Positions 6,174 through 6,954 of a stretch of 6,954 nucleotides of DNA are shown piece by piece. The notes under the pieces were generated by a model. That model saw only the letters and a list, made by a program, of their open reading frames with translations, ran no database searches and was not told the DNA's origin. The stretch spans positions 1-6,954 of the forward strand of contig PTLJ01000085.1 in NCBI GenBank assembly GCA_002938045.1, in the 5' to 3' direction. Position 1 is the first letter of the stretch. Each line of letters begins with the position of its first letter. Origin of the DNA: Alphaproteobacteria bacterium MarineAlpha3_Bin4 (GTDB taxonomy: Bacteria > Pseudomonadota > Alphaproteobacteria > Rhodospirillales > Casp-alpha2). The translations under genes were made by a program, and so were the position numbers.

Positions 6174-6187
6174 GATTGGAATCAATC
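6174..6187. promoter_or_regulatory. Inverted repeat GATTG-N4-CAATC, possible operator
   Basis: GATTG (6174-6178) and CAATC (6183-6187) are perfect inverted copies around GAAT. The repeat ends 33 bases before the aminotransferase ATG. ATTG/CAAT-type dyads are bound by several regulator families, and the position between a promoter and a start codon suits an operator. A dyad of five-base arms can arise by chance, and no regulator gene is visible in the window. Confidence 0.3.
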
Positions 6188-6220
6188 ACCCGAGTGCTGC
6201 GAGCTGAAAAGGCTGAACCC

Positions 6221-6954
6221 ATGACCCGCGTTTTCCAGCGCCAGATCAAGGTCGACATGCCGCTCGCCGTTGGCGGCGAGGGGCTCTATATCGTCGATTC
6301 CGAAGGTAAACGTTATCTCGATGCGTCAGGTGGTGCCGCCGTCTCGTGCCTGGGTCACGGCGATGCCGACGTAATCGCCGCAATCAAGGGGCAATTAGAC
6401 GCGCTGGCGTTCGCCCACACCGCTTTTTTCTCCTCCCATCCTGCCGAAAAACTGGCGGACAGGCTAATCACCTTAGCGCCGGAAGGCATCGAGATGGTCT
6501 ATTTCCTTTCCGGCGGTTCCGAGGCGGTCGAGGCGTCACTTAAGATGGCACGTCAATTTTTTCTTGAGATCGGCGAGCACAGGCGAACGCGGTTCATTGC
6601 CAGGCGCCAAAGCTATCACGGCAACACTATCGGCGCACTCTCGGTAAGCGGCAATATGATGCGACGCGAGCCCTACAAGGGGATGCTGATGAATTGCGGT
6701 CTAATATCGCCATGCTATCCTTATCGCGGTCAGCGCGACGACGAATTGGAGACCGAATACGGTCAGCGCGTCGCCGACGAACTGGAGAACGAGATCCTCA
6801 GGCTAGGACCTGAAAATGTAGCGGCATTCATCGCCGAGACTGTCGGCGGCGCCACCGCCGGTGTGCTGCCGCCTGTCGAAGGCTATTTCATGCGAATCCG
6901 CGAAATCTGCGATAAATACGGCGTGCTGCTCATTCTCGACGAGGTGATGAGCGG
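6221..6954 (+). CDS. Class III PLP-dependent aminotransferase, 3' end cut by window edge
   Basis: This transferase of fold-type I, class III uses pyridoxal phosphate; the family includes BioA, omega-amino acid and diamine transaminases. The first 244 residues are present. Visible are the N-terminal VDSEGKRYLDASGGAAVSCLGHG (25-47), the cofactor phosphate-binding SGGSEAVEASLKMARQ (97-112), RRQSYHGNTIGALS (128-141) with Y132-H133-G134, E206-T-V-G-G, and ILDEV (238-242) whose Asp240 should contact the pyridine nitrogen. The Schiff-base lysine lies beyond the edge. The N-terminus resembles a common proteobacterial group annotated only as 'aspartate aminotransferase family'; the substrate is unknown. 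The start is ATG at 6221, with AAAAGG about eight bases upstream. It is divergent from apt, and a possible operator lies at 6174-6187. Family assignment is firm; the substrate cannot be called. Confidence 0.92.
   Translation, partial: MTRVFQRQIKVDMPLAVGGEGLYIVDSEGKRYLDASGGAAVSCLGHGDADVIAAIKGQLDALAFAHTAFFSSHPAEKLADRLITLAPEGIEMVYFLSGGSEAVEASLKMARQFFLEIGEHRRTRFIARRQSYHGNTIGALSVSGNMMRREPYKGMLMNCGLISPCYPYRGQRDDELETEYGQRVADELENEILRLGPENVAAFIAETVGGATAGVLPPVEGYFMRIREICDKYGVLLILDEVMS

Larger units (their letters stand above)
5875..6220. other. 346-base divergent intergenic region of lower GC
   Basis: This gap separates apt (leftward) from the aminotransferase gene (rightward) and must hold both promoters. 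Over 5881-6180 about half the bases are G or C, clearly lower than the flanking genes. It contains a hairpin CTGTGG-GCACGCT-CCACAG (5919-5937), a 10-base palindrome CTGCCGGCAG near 6011-6020, and a perfect -35-like TTGACA at 5973-5978. The TTGACA has no good -10 at 16-18 bases on the plus strand. The doubtful ORF at 5881-6075 and the palindromes at 6132-6139 and 6174-6187 lie inside it. No structured RNA family could be recognised. Confidence 0.5.

Noticed and set aside
5954..6183. Three GANTC sites in the apt/aminotransferase gap as cell-cycle control
   Set aside because: Three sites in about 350 bases is only slightly more than the one or two expected by chance.
5871..6185. Minus-strand 104-codon frame with TTG start whose TGA overlaps the apt ATG
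   Set aside because: The overlap is attractive, but there is no ribosome site, Cys/Ser-rich composition without pattern, and a competing frame covers the same DNA; I judged it weaker than the 64-codon frame.

Overview
The window is about 7 kb of gene-dense, GC-rich bacterial chromosome that reads as core genome of an alphaproteobacterium. The best evidence is the smc gene: its compact hinge with a W-R-W-D-G-F ending and its EEAA-ITGLHSRRHEAELRL stretch after the head are of the alphaproteobacterial kind. The divergent gene order mutY / DUF721 (DciA) - DsbA-like - smc is one I recall from many alphaproteobacteria. A Rhodospirillales-like or uncultivated marine relative would fit, but the order cannot be settled from this sequence alone.

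Layout: positions 1-4031 hold three minus-strand genes read right to left. They are dciA (DnaB-helicase loader family, 4031-3522), a secreted DsbA-like thiol oxidoreductase (3388-2759) and smc (2743 to beyond the left edge, 914 codons visible). smc lies only 15 bases after the oxidoreductase stop, so these two are co-transcribed and probably translationally coupled. A 133-base gap separates dciA from the oxidoreductase. A sigma-70-like promoter at 4108-4080 reads into dciA and argues for the ATG at 4031 over the GTG at 4076. mutY (adenine glycosylase, 4148-5209) diverges from dciA. It converges on apt (adenine phosphoribosyltransferase, 5874-5308), with a 98-base gap that holds a small perfect hairpin but no textbook terminator. 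Between apt and the next rightward gene lies a 346-base stretch of lower GC (about half, against 60-75% in nearby coding DNA). It contains a doubtful 64-codon ORF ending six bases before apt and two small palindromes upstream of the next gene. The last gene, from 6221 to beyond the right edge, is the N-terminal two thirds or so of a class III PLP-dependent aminotransferase of unknown substrate.

Functionally the left cluster combines chromosome replication (helicase loading), chromosome organisation (SMC) and repair of 8-oxoG:A mispairs (MutY) with an envelope disulfide enzyme whose presence there has no obvious explanation. apt is purine salvage, and the aminotransferase appears unrelated to either.

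I did not find a clearly new biological system. The observations most worth checking are the putative small gene coupled to apt, a repeat in the SMC coiled coil spaced by exactly 11 heptads, the start-site correction for dciA, and the oxidoreductase embedded next to smc. Three of the genes use non-ATG starts (smc GTG, oxidoreductase TTG, mutY GTG). No tRNA, rRNA, CRISPR, insertion sequence or phage element was seen.
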